From the NCBI RefSeq assembly GCF_032452875.1, contig NC_083869.1:77184501-77248500 (forward strand): DNA of 64,000 nt, read 5' to 3'. The notes below the pieces were generated by a model. That model was given only the letters and a program-made list of their open reading frames with translations, did not search any database and was not told the DNA's origin. Position 1 is the stretch's first letter. Each line of letters opens with the position of its first letter. The translations under genes and the position numbers were made by a program. The DNA comes from Bos javanicus. Taxonomy: Eukaryota; Chordata; Mammalia; Artiodactyla; Bovidae. This document shows positions 1 to 11,239 of the stretch, piece after piece.

Positions 1-186
1 TTTACCTGTACATCCAAATGATCACAATATCCAAGCTCTATCTAGTGCCTAATGTGTACCATACTTGGTTTCAAGCATCTTATGCAGATTGAAATTCACT
101 CTGTGAATGAAGTCACCTCTTCTACTGTTCATCCTCTATAACCCTCATGTTGAGTATATTGTATAACTACCATGTGGCAGAAGCAT

Positions 187-773
187 GGGCTCCAAAATCA
201 CTGCAGGTGGTGACTGCAATCATGAAATTAAAAGATGCTTGTTTCTTGGAAGAAAAGCTATGACAAATCTAGACAGTGTCATTAAAAAGTAGAGGTGTTT
301 CTTTGCCAACAAAGATCCATATAGTTAAAGCAATGATTTTTCCAGTAGTCACATACAGATGTGAGAGTTGGACCACAAAAAAGATGAACATAAAATAATT
401 GATGCATTTAAACTGTGATGCTGGAGAAGACTCTCAAGAGTCCCTTGGATGGCAAGGGGATCAAACAGGTAAATCCTAAAGTAAATCAACCCTGAATGTT
501 CTTTGGGAGGGCTAATGCTGAAGATGAAGCTTCAGTACTTTGGCCACCTGATGTGAAGAGCCAACCCTTTGGAAAAGTCCCTGATGCTGGAAAAGACTGA
601 GTACAGGAGAAAAAGGGGGCAACAGAGGGTGAGATGGTTGGATGACATCATTGACTCAATGGACATGAGTTGGCGCAAACTCTGGGAGGTAGTGAACGAG
701 AGGGAAACCTGGCGTGCTACAGTCTGTGGTGTTGAAAAGAGTAGGACATAGCTGAGCAACTGAACAACAACAA
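187..773 (+). mobile_element. BovB LINE, 3' fragment
   Basis: The 3' part of a BovB (RTE-clade) non-LTR retrotransposon in sense orientation. Pieces of the C-terminal protein region are readable: HEIKRCLFLGRKAMTNLDSV near 220-290, the CWRRL..RVPW block near 415-450, QYFGHLM at about 530-553, and RVRWLDDIIDSMDMSWRK within 569-751. It ends in the usual BovB tail of ctgagcaactgaac followed by aacaa units. Several stops and frameshifts show it is dead. The codon after HLM is TGA. Confidence 0.9.
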
Positions 774-1380
774 ATGGGAAAAAGAGTTGTATGGATAAAC
801 AAGACTCTTCAGAGATTTAATCTTGACAAAGAGACTTAAGGTTGGATTTATCCAATAATTGAGTTTCTTATAGATGGAGAAAAGATTGAGAATATTATAA
901 TTAATAAAATTGTGGAAAGAGACCAGTAGTCATTAGGCATCTTCCTGGTCCCAGGTCGGAGGATGAACTTTGTTTGACTTGGTTATTCCCAAGTACCGAC
1001 AAGCACGTTTCATTTCTGAGAGCTTAAACAACTTGAGTGAAATCATTAGTATCAATGAAAAGACAGCCAGATTTGAAGCAGAATCCATGAAATTCCTATT
1101 TCTACTTTCTTTTGTTAGGAAAAATGTTATTATTGCTGGTGAGCTGTCTAGTGACTAGAACCAGAATATGTGGCACAGAGCCTGCATTTGGTGTAGTTTT
1201 AAAACCGTTTACAATGCTTTATGTCCTTGTCTTTTGAGGTAAAAGGATGACTCAGGAGTTAATGACTGGGAAATGTGAAGATGTAGAAACAAAGAATAGC
1301 CAATGGGCTAGGGGACAGGTAATAATTTTGACAAAAATCTGCCACATGGTAAAATCACCAAACTCACAGTTCCTTGAAAT
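774..1380. other. Unassigned stretch between two BovB copies
   Basis: No repeat family was recognised. A 62-codon frame on the plus strand (970-1158) begins MFDLVIPKYRQARFISES and has normal amino-acid variety, but no motif, splice context or family resemblance that I can support. Confidence 0.4.
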
Positions 1381-1384
1381 ATAC

Positions 1385-3872
1385 AGATAATGGCCTGACA
1401 CACATTCCTATGTTGTTTAAACAGAAAGTATACTCCCACCAAAACCCACAAAAGATGTCCTTTTCACCACAGGGGACTGGAATGCAAAAGTAGGAAGTCA
1501 AGAGATACCTGGAATACCAGGCAAATTTAACCTTGGAGTACAAAATGAAGCAGAGCAAAGGCTAACAGAGTTTTCCAAGACAAGGCACTGGTCATAGCAA
1601 ACACCTTCTTTGAACAACACAAGAGATGACTCTACACATGGACATCACCAGATGGTAAATCCCAATATCAAACTGAATATATTCTTTGCAGTCAAAGATG
1701 GAGAAGGTCTATACAGTCAGCAAAAATAAGACTGGGAGCTGACTGTGGCTCAGATCATGAACTCCTAATTGCCAAATTCAGAATTAAATTGAAGAAAGTA
1801 GGGGAAACCACTAGGCCATTGAGATATGACCTAAATCAAATCCCTTACGATTATACAGTGGAAGTGACAGATTCAAGGGATTAGATCTGATAGAGAGAAA
1901 GACTGAAGAAATATGGATGGAGGTTTGTGACATTGTAAGGAGGTGGTGATCAAGACCAGCCCCAAGAAAAATGCAAAAAGGGAAATGGTTGTCTGAGGAG
2001 GCCTTAAAAATAGCTGTGAAAAGTAGAGAAGTGAAAGGCAAAGGAGAAGAAAGATATACCCATTTGAATGCAGAGTTCCAAAGAATAGAAAGGAGAGATA
2101 AGAAAGACTTCCTCAATGATCAATGCAAAGAAATAGAGGAAAACAATAGAATGGAAAGACTAGAGATTTCTTCAAGAAAATTAGAGATAACAAGGGAAAT
2201 TTTCATGCAAAGATGGTCACAATAAAGGACATAAATGGTATGGACCTAACAGAAGCAGAAGATATTAAGAAGAGGTGGCAAGAATACACAGAAGAACTAT
2301 ACAGAAAAAAATCTTAAAGACTCAGATAGCCATAATGGTGCAATCACTCACCTAGAGCCAGCCATCCTGGAATGGGAAGCCAAGTGGGACTTAGGAAGCA
2401 TCACTACAAACAAAGCTAGTGGAGGTGATGGAATTCCAGTTGAGCATTTCAAATCCTGAAAGATGATGCTGTGAAAGTGCTGCACTCAATATGCCAGCGA
2501 ATTTGGAAAACTCAGCAGGGGCCACAGGAATGGAAAAGGTCAGTTTCATTCCAATCCCAAAGAAAGGCAATGTCAAAGAATGTTCGAACTACTGCACAAT
2601 TGCACTCAACTCGCACTTTAGCAAAGTAATGCTCAAAATTCTCCAAGCTAGACTTCAACAGTATGTGATCTGTGAAATTTCAGATGTTCAAGCTGGATTT
2701 AGAAAAGGCAGAGGAAACAGAGATCAAATTGCCATCTGTTGGATCATCGAAAAAACAAGAGATTTTCAGAAAAACATCTATTTCTTCATTATTGACTATG
2801 TCAAAGCCTTTGACTATGTGGATCACAACAAGCTGTGGAAAACTCTGAAAGAGATGGGAATACCAGACCACCTGACCTGCCTCCTGAGAAATCTGTACGC
2901 AGGTCAAGAAGCAATACATGGAAGACATGGAAGAAATGCAAAAATGGACTGGTTCTTAATTGGGAAATAATTACATCAAGTGTGTATAATTTCACCCTGC
3001 TTATTTAACTTCTATGCAGAGTACATCATTAGAAATGCCGGGCTGGATGAAGTGTTAGCTGGAATCAAGATTGTTGGGAGAAATATCAATAACTTCAGAT
3101 GTGCAGATGACACCTCCCATATGGCAGAAAGTGAAGAAAAACTAAAGAGCCTCTGATGAAAATGAAAGAGGAGAGTGAAAAAGCTGGCTTAAAACTCAAA
3201 ATTCAAAAAAACGATCTTGGCATCCAGTCCCATCTCTTCATGGCAAATAAATGGGGAAATAATGGAAACAGTGACAGAATTCATTTTCTTGGACTCCAAA
3301 ATCACTGCAGATGGTGACTGCAGCCATGAAATAAAAAAAACACGTTTTCCTTGGGAAAAAAGCTGTGACAAACCTAGACAGCATTTTGAAAAACCAGATG
3401 TATTTCTTTACTGACAAAGTTCCATGTAGTCAAAGCTATTGTTTTTCCAACAGTAAGGTATTGATGGGAGATTTGGACCATATAGAAAGCTGAGTGCTGA
3501 ATAACTGATGCTTTTAAACTATGGTGTTGTAGAAGACTCTTGAGAGTCCCTTGGACTGCAAGGATATCAAACCAGTCAATCTTAGAGGAAATTAATCCTG
3601 AATATTCATTTGAAGGACTGATGATGAAACTCCAATACTTTGGCCACCTGATGCAAAGAACCGACTCATTGGAAAACACCCTGATGATGAGAAAGATTGA
3701 AGGCAGGAAGCGAAGGGGATGACAGAGGATGAGATGGTTGGGTGGCATCACTGACTCAATGGACATGAGTTTGAGCAAACTCCAGGAGTTGGTGTTGGGC
3801 AGTTAATCCTGGAGTGCTGCAGTCCATGGATCACAAAGAGTTGGACATGACGGAGGGACTGAAATGAAATGA
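1385..3872 (+). mobile_element. BovB LINE, long 5'-truncated copy
   Basis: About 2.5 kb of BovB in sense orientation. It covers the second half of the AP-type endonuclease (GDWNAKVGSQE near 1471, SDHELL near 1755), the linker, the reverse transcriptase and the C-terminal region. RT motif A is readable as FIIDYVKAFDYVDH near 2785-2826. The catalytic YADD box reads CADD near 3100, so the tyrosine is lost while both aspartates remain. Numerous frameshifts and stops break the frame into pieces of at most 159 codons. The 5' edge is uncertain (1360-1440). The 3' end is a short gaaatgaaat tail at about 3872. Confidence 0.9.
2491..2970 (+). pseudogene. BovB reverse transcriptase fragment
   Basis: Longest open piece (159 codons) of the copy at 1385-3872, covering the fingers and palm start of the RTE-type reverse transcriptase. 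Visible blocks are FIPIPKKGNVKECSNY, VQAGFRKGRG, the motif A region DYVKAFDYVDHNKLW, and IPDHLTCLLRNLYAGQEA. The methionine at 2491 is internal, not a true start. The frame runs out near motif B, where a divergent stretch replaces the usual TVRTGHGTTDW segment. Non-functional remnant. Confidence 0.85.
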
Positions 3873-4005
3873 GACACCCCACCAGATGAAAATTGCTAAC
3901 CTTTAGACCCTAGACTGGTTGGAACCAGAATGCTTATGATGCTGACTCCCTTATCACCAATCAGAAGAATATCCATGAGCTGATCACACCCCCTTTAACC
4001 ACTAC

Positions 4006-4012
4006 TATAAAA
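4006..4012 (+). promoter_or_regulatory. LTR TATA box
   Basis: tataaaa, 84 bases upstream of the AATAAA signal of the same LTR. The spacing fits a retroviral core promoter; activity is unknown. Confidence 0.55.
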
Positions 4013-4089
4013 CTCCTCACTACCCCTTCCAGATCAGGACACACACTCTTGAGGGCATTAGCCCACTGTGATCCCCTTGTCTGGCAAAC

Positions 4090-4095
4090 AATAAA
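4090..4095 (+). terminator. LTR poly(A) signal
   Basis: AATAAA in the R region of the solo LTR at 3876-4181, followed by a T-rich stretch as expected for a downstream element. Confidence 0.55.
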
Positions 4096-4181
4096 GCTAT
4101 TCTTTTCTTCTTTACCCAAAACTCTGTCTCTGAGATTCAATTTGGTATGAGTGGTCCACAGAGGCTGGGATTTGGTGACAG

Positions 4182-4740
4182 TGTGGGCCAGATCAGACTT
4201 AGGGCATTCTTGACAGCCTGCTGAATATCGCAGTGATTAGACACTCTGAGAAGAGGCTTTGTGTGGAGAGGGGATTTGGGACTGAGAAGGATGGGTGATG
4301 AAAATAATTGGCTTCTTCTCTGTGTTCTACCTTGCAATTTTTCGTCTCCCTTGTGTGCTGGGCACTTCAGGAATGGCTCATCTGACTAATGAGCACCTTT
4401 GAGCACCTTTGTCTCACATACATTCCTCCACCTTCCCCTCTGCTCTGAAGTTCTGGGTAGCTGGCACTTAGTGACTCTACATCCAGCAAGGGGGTGACCT
4501 CTGACAGGGCTTGACCAATGGAAAACATCGGAATAGTATTAAGATCAAGAGGAAGGAAAAACTACATCGTATTTTTGCCCTTCTTTTTGTCTCAGGTGAC
4601 ATTTCTTCTGTGGCTCCATCTCCAGTTTAACAGACCCACCAGGGCTCCAGCTTCTGCCTGGTGACCCTGGATATTGGGCTCAATGTTCCTGCCTCCCTCG
4701 AGTGTGTGTATGTTTTAAAGCTTCAGATCAGTTTATATAT
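4182..4740. other. Unassigned stretch
   Basis: No element recognised. The only visible structure is a 10-bp tandem doublet (gagcaccttt twice, about 4390-4410) and an AT dinucleotide run at 4733-4757 that borders the next SINE. Confidence 0.4.
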
Positions 4741-4751
4741 ATGAGCATATA

Positions 4752-5048
4752 TATATTTGGCTGTGCTGGGTCTTTTTGGTTGCATGGGGTTTTCTCTAGA
4801 GTTGGCCAGCAGTAGCTACTCTCTAGTTGCAGTGCACTAGCTTCTCATTGCAGTGGCTTCTCTTGATGCAGAGCATAGGCTTTGGGGCTTGTGGACTTCA
4901 GCAGTTGTGGACACTAGAGCCAGGCCCAATAGTTGGGGTGCATGGGCTTAGTTGCCCCTTGGCATGTGGGATCTTCCCAGATCAGGGAGCAAACCCATGT
5001 GTCCTGCATTGGCAGGCAGATTATTTTTCACTGAGCTACAAGGGAAGC
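4752..5048 (-). mobile_element. CHR-type tRNA-derived SINE
   Basis: Minus-strand copy of a cetartiodactyl tRNA-Glu-derived SINE. Read from the right, the head near 5048 carries the diverged A-box, and the B-box region lies around 4985-5010 (gagcaaacccatgtgtcctg on the plus strand). The body contains the usual chain of short G/T-rich blocks (ctctctagttgcagtgc, ttctcattgcagtggcttc). It is divergent and CpG-depleted, consistent with an old insertion. Confidence 0.85.
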
Positions 5049-5387
5049 TGCGTAGAAGTGTTAACAACTGTCTCTGTTGGTAACCCTCTGGGTTCTTCAC
5101 TGTCTCTGTCTGGATCTCCAGTTGCCTTTTGGGTTGGCTCCTAGCAAGATTGTTTGAACAGGTAGGATCTCCTATGCATTCTGGATTCTGAATGAGGATT
5201 CTTTGCTTCATAGTTTCTGAAGCTCCCTGAAATTGGTAGTTTCTTGACCTCTTTTGTAATGGCTACAAATACTCTATGTGCTCCCAGATCTGAAAGCTTA
5301 CCTCATTGCACAGATAATTTCTGTTGAAGTTAACTGTTGAGAATTGCTCTTTCCAAGATGATGCAGTTCTTTTCAAAATGCAAGTTC
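5049..5387. other. Unassigned stretch
   Basis: Non-repetitive to my eye; no coding frame or motif supported. Confidence 0.35.
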
Positions 5388-5389
5388 TA

Positions 5390-5469
5390 TTGGGACTGGC
5401 CAAAAAATTCGATTGGGTTTTCCATACTATCTTACAGAAAAATTCAAAAAAACTTTTTGGACAACCCAG
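5390..5469. mobile_element. 80-bp mariner MITE
   Basis: A short palindromic mariner-derived element. The left arm ttgggactggccaaaaaatt pairs with the right arm ending aactttttggacaacccag, and the element is flanked by TA at 5388-5389 and 5470-5471, the target duplication expected of Tc1/mariner. The arms match the ends of the long mariner at 50291-51590 in style (ttgggttggc). No coding capacity. Confidence 0.85.
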
Positions 5470-5473
5470 TATT

Positions 5474-6023
5474 TAAAGTGACCCAGTCGAGTTTCCATTT
5501 GTGCGATTCAAAACCAGCCCATTATAAAACAAACATTTACCTATGCCCAGAATAGTTACAAATGCCCCTGGCTCCCCAGAAACCCCCTTCAGACTCTTGA
5601 GCCGTCCTCTCAAGAATAGACTGCTTCAGGGTTCTATATGGCATAGTTTCACACTCCAAAACTCCTAGGGGCAAAGGTGAATTTTTGAAAGGTTTTCCTT
5701 AAAACTCCCTACATGTGTATTAAGGTGAAGGGAAATCTTCCCTTGTATTGCTCAGGAGAGATTGTGGGAGATGAGGGCCATAGTATGCCAGCAACAGTTT
5801 GGAAAAAACCTAACACCTGAGAACTGCCAGTCTTCTGAAAAAACAAAGTCAAAGACAAGTGAAAAATTGGGAAAACTTTTGCAACAGTACAGATAAGTAA
5901 TGCCTTTAATAAATAAACAATCATATAAGTTAATGAAACTCCTTCATCAGTGATCTAGCAGTTTGCTTTTGAATATTCGGCAGATCTTATTTTCTTCTTA
6001 GACTAAGAATTGTAATCAAACAC
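5474..6023. other. Unassigned stretch
   Basis: No family recognised. A 71-codon minus-strand frame (5709-5924) shows no motif. Confidence 0.35.
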
Positions 6024-6032
6024 AGGAGACTA

Positions 6033-6369
6033 GAACTTCCCTGGTGGTTCAGTGGTTAATAATCCACCTGCCAATACAGGGGACATGGGTTTGATCTCTG
6101 GTCCAGGAAAATCACACACACTGGGGGGCAACTAAGCCCATGGGCCACAACTACTTACCTCTCGCTCTGGAGCCTGAAAATCGCAACTGCCAAAGCCCAT
6201 GAACCTAGAGTCTGAGTTCCACAAGTGAAGCCACTGCAATGAGAAGCCCTCACACTGCAAAAATGGAGTAACCCTTGCTCACCACAACTAGAGAAAGCCC
6301 ACAACAAAGACCCAGTGTAGCCAAAAAGTATTAGCTACTTAATCTTTAAAAAGAGATATTAAAAAAAAT
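6033..6369 (+). mobile_element. CHR-type SINE with target-site duplication
   Basis: Plus-strand CHR SINE: head cttccctggtggttcagtgg, B-box-like gggtttgatctctggtcc, then the long G/C-poor body and a short A-rich tail. It is flanked by the direct repeat aggagacta at 6024-6032 and 6370-6378, giving exact borders. Confidence 0.9.
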
Positions 6370-6589
6370 AGGAGACTAAAAGTCCTATTCTATCATCCAT
6401 CCTGAATATTTTTAAAATAATTTCTTGAGTAAGTCATATATGAACATTTCATAAAACTGATACTATACAAATAGATATATTACTGACCCAGAAGCTTTAC
6501 ATACAAGTGAACATCATTTATTTCTCTGAACATTCAAACCAAATAAACTTAATTAATAGAAAAAAAATATATATAGTAAAATGTGTGTA

Positions 6590-8270
6590 TCCTTCTAAGG
6601 TCCTTGACCATCTCCCAAACATGCTTTTTATCAGGGTAACTCTTGCTGTTTGTTTCTTGTATCCATCCAGGGATATTTAATGTATAGAATGTGAACTGTA
6701 TTTTTTAATCCAATGTTGCATATACGAGTAGTCCTATCTTCTGCTTTATTTTAATTTGTATTATATACCTTGGAGATTTGTCCACCTCAGTACATGGATT
6801 TCTCCTTCTTTTTCACAGAAGCATGATATCTAGTTTTATGTATTTGCCATACAATCTTTAAACAAGTAGTACATTGCTGGACATTTAGATTGCTTTCATC
6901 TTTGCTAATACACACACATACTCAATATTCAACCTGTACATTCATTATTATGCATATAGTATTGATATCAGCAGGACACAGTCATGGAAATCCAAGTGTT
7001 GTGCTAAAGTTTGTGTGCATTTTAAATGTGGATAAGTGTTGCTGAACTGCCCCAACAGAGAATAATCATTTTACATTGTAGGAATGTAAGAGAATTTCTG
7101 TTTCCCTATCAAACCACGAAGTGTACTATAAATTTGTTTGAAATTTATTACTTTAAGCAAAACTCATATCCCATTATAATCTTAATTTGAACATTTCTTA
7201 GTTTGAATTAAATTGTGATTTTTATTCAGCTAGCCAGAGCCACTTGTGTTTCATTTTCTGACTTGTTTACTCACATCAATTGCCATTTTCCTAAGGGTTT
7301 ATTAAATGGTCCTATTAACTCATGAAACTATTTATTAAAGATGTTATCAACTCATCTGTACTATGATTAAAAAGATCTTCCTCTACTTTTAATTTATATT
7401 TTGATTTAGTGATTTTTAAATATGTAGAATCCTTTTAAAAATTCAAATTAATAAAGCTTCAATAATTTTGAATTTCCATTATATTTTGAAAAAAGTTCTT
7501 CATATTATGACCATAAAGACCTCATATTTTTATCTAAAGTATTTTATATTTCACCTTTAATACTTGTTTCATCTGGAATTAATTGTCTATGTGAATTGAT
7601 TTTCTAGATATCTATTAAATGCCTCAACATTTATTTAATAGAGTTTATTTAAACCACTGAAGTTTCATTACCACTTTTATATGCACAGTTCCTATATTTA
7701 TTTAAGTATATTTCTGGACTTTCCATTTGTTTCTCTAATGTTTTATTTATTTATACACTAGCATGTGATTTTTAACTGATGTAGCTATATAGTTGGAGTT
7801 GGTTTCAAGCAGGGCTAATTTCTGCTCACAGCTCTTTGATTATAGCCAGAATTTTCCTGCCTATTAATGAGCTGAGCTTTTATTTATATTTATTAACAAT
7901 AATAACTTTAGTTCTTTAAAAAACTGTTTCTTTTTTTTTTGGCTGCACCCCCATGGCTTGTGGGTCCTTGGTTCCCCTACCAGGGATAGATCCCAGTCCC
8001 TCAGCAGTGAGAGCAGACCACCGGACCACTAGGGAATTCCCCAGAATAGTTACTCAAGTTCTTTAAAAATCCTGTTGTCAATTTAATTAGGAATTTATTA
8101 ACTTTATAGATGAATTTAGGAAAAATTAGAGACTTTATGATATTATTTTCTTATAAAAGGAGAGGGTATGCTTTATTATCCTCCCCCTTATTGTTTGTAT
8201 TTCTCATTAAGTTTGTTTCTACTTTAAAATTTGTACTTTTTCATATTATAAAATACTTAAAATGATATAT
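6590..8270 (-). mobile_element. Old L1 (L1M-type), 3' end and ORF2 C-terminal region
   Basis: Minus-strand remnant. The 6780-7130 part matches the L1 3' end layout (cattgctggacatttagattgctttc, then aactgccccaacagag). The 7640-7900 part matches the ORF2 segment that on this strand reads tatttctggactttcc and cagaattttcctgcctatta. Matching sequence resumes after the SINE at 7923-8043 (aatttattaactttatagatgaattta). No frame survives. Limits are approximate. Confidence 0.7.
7923..8043 (-). mobile_element. Short CHR-type SINE inserted in L1
   Basis: Minus-strand tRNA-SINE: T-run, ttggctgcacccccatggct, then ggaccactagggaattcccc at its head end. Nearly identical 13-mers agttctttaaaaa flank it (7910-7922 and 8057-8069), consistent with a target-site duplication inside the surrounding L1. 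Confidence 0.8.
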
Positions 8271-8379
8271 TGAAAAATATGTTGAGCAACCATATACCCA
8301 CATCACTCAGCTGAAAAAATGTTTCCATATCAATACAGTTGAAGCTTCATATCAATGTTTCTATCTCTAGCTTTTTTCA

Positions 8380-8785
8380 TTCATTTCATTCATATTTTTG
8401 AAATGTGTCTATCTTGTCAGTAGTTGGTTCATTTTTATTGCAGGAATATGCCATATTTTGTTTATTCATTTAAAAGATGACAACGGTTCTGTTTTTGATT
8501 ACAGTGAATGATGCTGCTATGAAGTCTGTGGGCATACCCCTCCTCCCCTACAAAGGCCAAATAAATTCCTAAAGGTAGAATTGATGGGTCATATGAAAAA
8601 TTTATCTTTAGAATTTTGAAAGTTTATCAAATGTTTTCCATTGTAGTTGCACCATTCTACATTCCTAGTGGCAATGCTTGAGGTTTCCAGTTTTTCTATG
8701 TGCCTTCCAACACTCTGTATTTTCTGCTTTTTTCTTTCTTTTTTTTTTTTTTGATGAAAGCCATTATAGTTGATATAAGTTGATA
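8380..8785 (-). mobile_element. Old L1 3' end, second copy
   Basis: Carries the L1 3'-end blocks on the minus strand (ttacagtgaatgatgctgct, tagaattgatgggtcatatg, agttgcaccattctacattc). These repeat the region already represented at 6880-7100, so it is a separate insertion or a rearranged piece. Confidence 0.6.
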
Positions 8786-8787
8786 TA

Positions 8788-9296
8788 TAGCTGGAGTTTC
8801 CCAGGTGGCACTAGTGGGAAAGAACCCTCCTGCCAATGCAGGGGACATAAGAGGCGTGAGTTCCATCTGTGGGTCGGGAGATCTCATGGAGGAAGGCATG
8901 GAAAAGACTGAGTGCCCAAGAATTGATGCTTTTGAACTGTGGTGTTGGAGAAGACTCTTGAGAGTCCTTGGACTGCAAAGAGATCCAACCAGATCCTAAA
9001 ACAGATCAGTCCTGGGTGTTCATTGGAAGGACTGATGCTGAAGCTGAAACTCTAATACTTTGGCCACCTGATGCAAAGAACTGATTCATTTGAAAAGACC
9101 CTGATTCTGGGAAAGATTGAAGGCGGGAGGAAAAGGGGACGATAGGGGATGAGATGCTTGGATAGCATCACCAACCCAATGGACATGAGTTTAAGTAAAC
9201 TCCGGGAGTTGGTGATGGACTGGGAGGCCTGGCATACTGCAGTTCATGGGTCACAAAGAGTTGGACACGACTGAGCAACTGAACTGAAGTCAACTG
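8788..9296 (+). mobile_element. SINE head joined to BovB tail (ART2-like chimera)
   Basis: The first 115 bases are a tRNA-derived head (agtttcccaggtggcactag, caatgcaggggacat). From about 8905 the sequence becomes the BovB 3' coding end (ATTGATGCTTTTGAACTG, then QYFGHLM-encoding sequence near 9055-9073) and finishes in the BovB tail at 9284-9290. Near-duplicates ataagttgatat (8775-8786) and ataattgatat (9297-9307) suggest it inserted as one unit. Known ruminant composite elements have this build; two adjacent insertions remain possible. Confidence 0.75.
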
Positions 9297-9323
9297 ATAA
9301 TTGATATGAAGTATGCTGGATTT

Positions 9324-9584
9324 CAGAAAAGGCAATGGCACCCCACTCCAGTACTCCTGCCTGGAAAATCCCATGGATGGAGGAGCCTGGAAGGCTGCAG
9401 TCCATGGGGTCGCTGAGGGTTGGACACGACTGAGCGACTTCATTTTCATGCATTGGAGAAGGAAATGGCAACTCGTTCCAGTGTTCTTACCTGGAGAATC
9501 CCAGGGATGGGGGAGCCTGGTGGGGTGCCGTCTATGGGGTCACACAGAGTCGGACGACTGAAGTGATTTAGCAGCAGCAGCAGC
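9324..9584 (+). mobile_element. BOV-A2 SINE (dimer)
   Basis: Two related monomers in tandem, each with a cactccagt....gcctgg(a)aaatccca block and ending in a tggacacgactgagcgactt-type segment, then a (cag)n tail. Target-site duplication atgctggattt (9313-9323) and atgctagattt (9585-9595), one mismatch. It sits immediately after the chimera at 8788-9296. Confidence 0.92.
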
Positions 9585-10511
9585 ATGCTAGATTTGTGGA
9601 TTGCTTTGTAGAAAATTGCTGATTTTGAAATTTTTAGTCTTCCAATCTGTGATCATGAAATATATTTCATTTACCTTTGTTTAAATTTTTCTCAGCAATA
9701 TTTTGTCATTTTTTCATTTAGATTTTAATTTGTTTTATTTAATTTATTTTTCTTCTTGGAGACTATTGCTAATGGAATTGTTTCCTTAATATTATTTTAG
9801 CTTGGATTGTTCACTGATAGTGTTTAGAGGTAAAATTAATTTTATTTTTCATGTGTTGATGCTATACTATGCCACTATAATAAACTTGGGCATTTTTTTT
9901 TAGCATTTTTTTCTTCTTGTGTATTAGTATTTCCCACATATAGAATTATGTCATCTGTGAAGACAGATTTTTTGTTTTTCTGTCTTGATAACTTTATCTC
10001 CTCTCTTCGTCCCTCCTTTCCTTCTTTTCTTCCTTCAACATGACTTCACTGCCTAGAAACATAGCATAATATTAATTGAAAGTAGCAAGAGCAGGCATCC
10101 TGAACTTCTTCCTTATATTAGAGTGGGTGGAATTCAGTCTTTTATCATTAGGTAAAATTTTAGCTATGAGATTTTTATAGATAGTCTTTAGGAGGTTAAA
10201 CAAATTCCCTTATATTCCTAGTTTGTTAAGAGTTTTATTATGTTTATATAAACTATTGTTAATTTTTCTACATCAGCTGAGATATTCATATGCTTTATTA
10301 TACTAACTTCATGTATTACATTAACTGATTTCTAGTCATTAAACCAACTTTACATTCCTAAGATAAATTCTACTTTTTATGGTGTAAAATTCTTTATGTA
10401 TGTTGCAACATTAATTTTGTTACTATTTTGTTAAAGATTTTTATGTCTATGCTCATAAAAAAATGTTAGTCTGTAGTCTCCTTTGGCTGTGATATCTTTG
10501 TCTGATTTATG

Positions 10512-10625
10512 TGTTAGTCATTCAGTCATGTCCGACTCTCTGTGACCGCATGGACTGCAGCCCACCAGACTCCTCTGTCCATGGAATTCTCCAGGCAAGA
10601 GTACTGGAGTGGGTTGCCATTTCCT
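10512..10625 (-). mobile_element. Bov-tA/Bov-A SINE fragment
   Basis: Minus-strand Bov-A-type body (cattcagtcatgtccgactc, gcccaccagactcctctgtc, ending ttgccatttccttctcc). The tRNA head is missing. Inserted into the L1 ORF2 region. Confidence 0.85.
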
Positions 10626-11020
10626 TCTCCAATTTTTCTGGTTTAGTAGGAGGGTAATGAACTCATAGAATAAGCTGGAAAATGTTGTCTTATTAATAGG
10701 AAGTGTTTGTAAATGATATTTCTTCTTTAAATAAAGTGGTAGAATATATCACTGAAGCAATTTGAGTCTAAGCCTCTCTTTGGACTAATATATTTAATCA
10801 TTAGTTCAACTTTTAGAAATTTATTTTTTATTTTCCTGTAGTCTTGAGTAAGTTACAGTAATTTCTGTCTTCCTAGATTTTATTAGCTTCATCTAAATTG
10901 TCTAATTTGTTGACCTATTTTTTCCCATATTTTATATTCTGAAGAGTTGGTAATTATTACCTTTTTTATTCCTCAATATGATAGTTTTTGTCTTTTTCAT
11001 TTGTGTTAGTCAGTCTGTAT

Positions 11021-11239
11021 CAGAGGTTGGTACATTTTTTTTCTGTAAAAAACTAGATAAAAAATGTTTTAGAACTTACAGGCCATAATGTCTATTGCAC
11101 CTAATTTACCCCATTACTGTAACATAAAAGTAACCACAGACAGCACATAAATGAGAGAGAATTGCTATGTTTTATATTATAAAAGTTTTTTTTTTTCTTT
11201 TTTCAGGAAACAGAGCACAAGCCAAATTGCTAACCTCTG
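11021..11239. mobile_element. hAT-type non-autonomous DNA transposon
   Basis: Bounded by imperfect terminal inverted repeats: cagaggttgg at the left and ctaacctctg at the right, with the interior tttctgtaaaaaactagata typical of an old mammalian hAT (Charlie-group) MITE. The flanking 8-mers (gtctgtat, atatagct) have diverged from each other, but both can derive from the 8-bp target that the surrounding L1 predicts. Family name not assigned. Confidence 0.7.

Larger units (their letters stand above)
3876..4181 (+). mobile_element. ERV LTR, 3' portion (class I-like)
   Basis: This looks like the U3-R-U5 end of a solo endogenous retrovirus LTR on the plus strand. It has a CCAAT-type box near 3957, a TATA box (tataaaa, 4006-4012), a C/T-rich stretch after it, and an AATAAA poly(A) signal (4090-4095), followed by a T/C-rich R-U5 and a tail ending near ggtgaca. 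The 5' part is missing where the BovB tail abuts. The internal retroviral region is absent. Family not assigned. Confidence 0.7.

Noticed and set aside
970..1158. 62-codon frame between two BovB copies
   Set aside because: No motif or family resemblance; too short to support a gene or exon.
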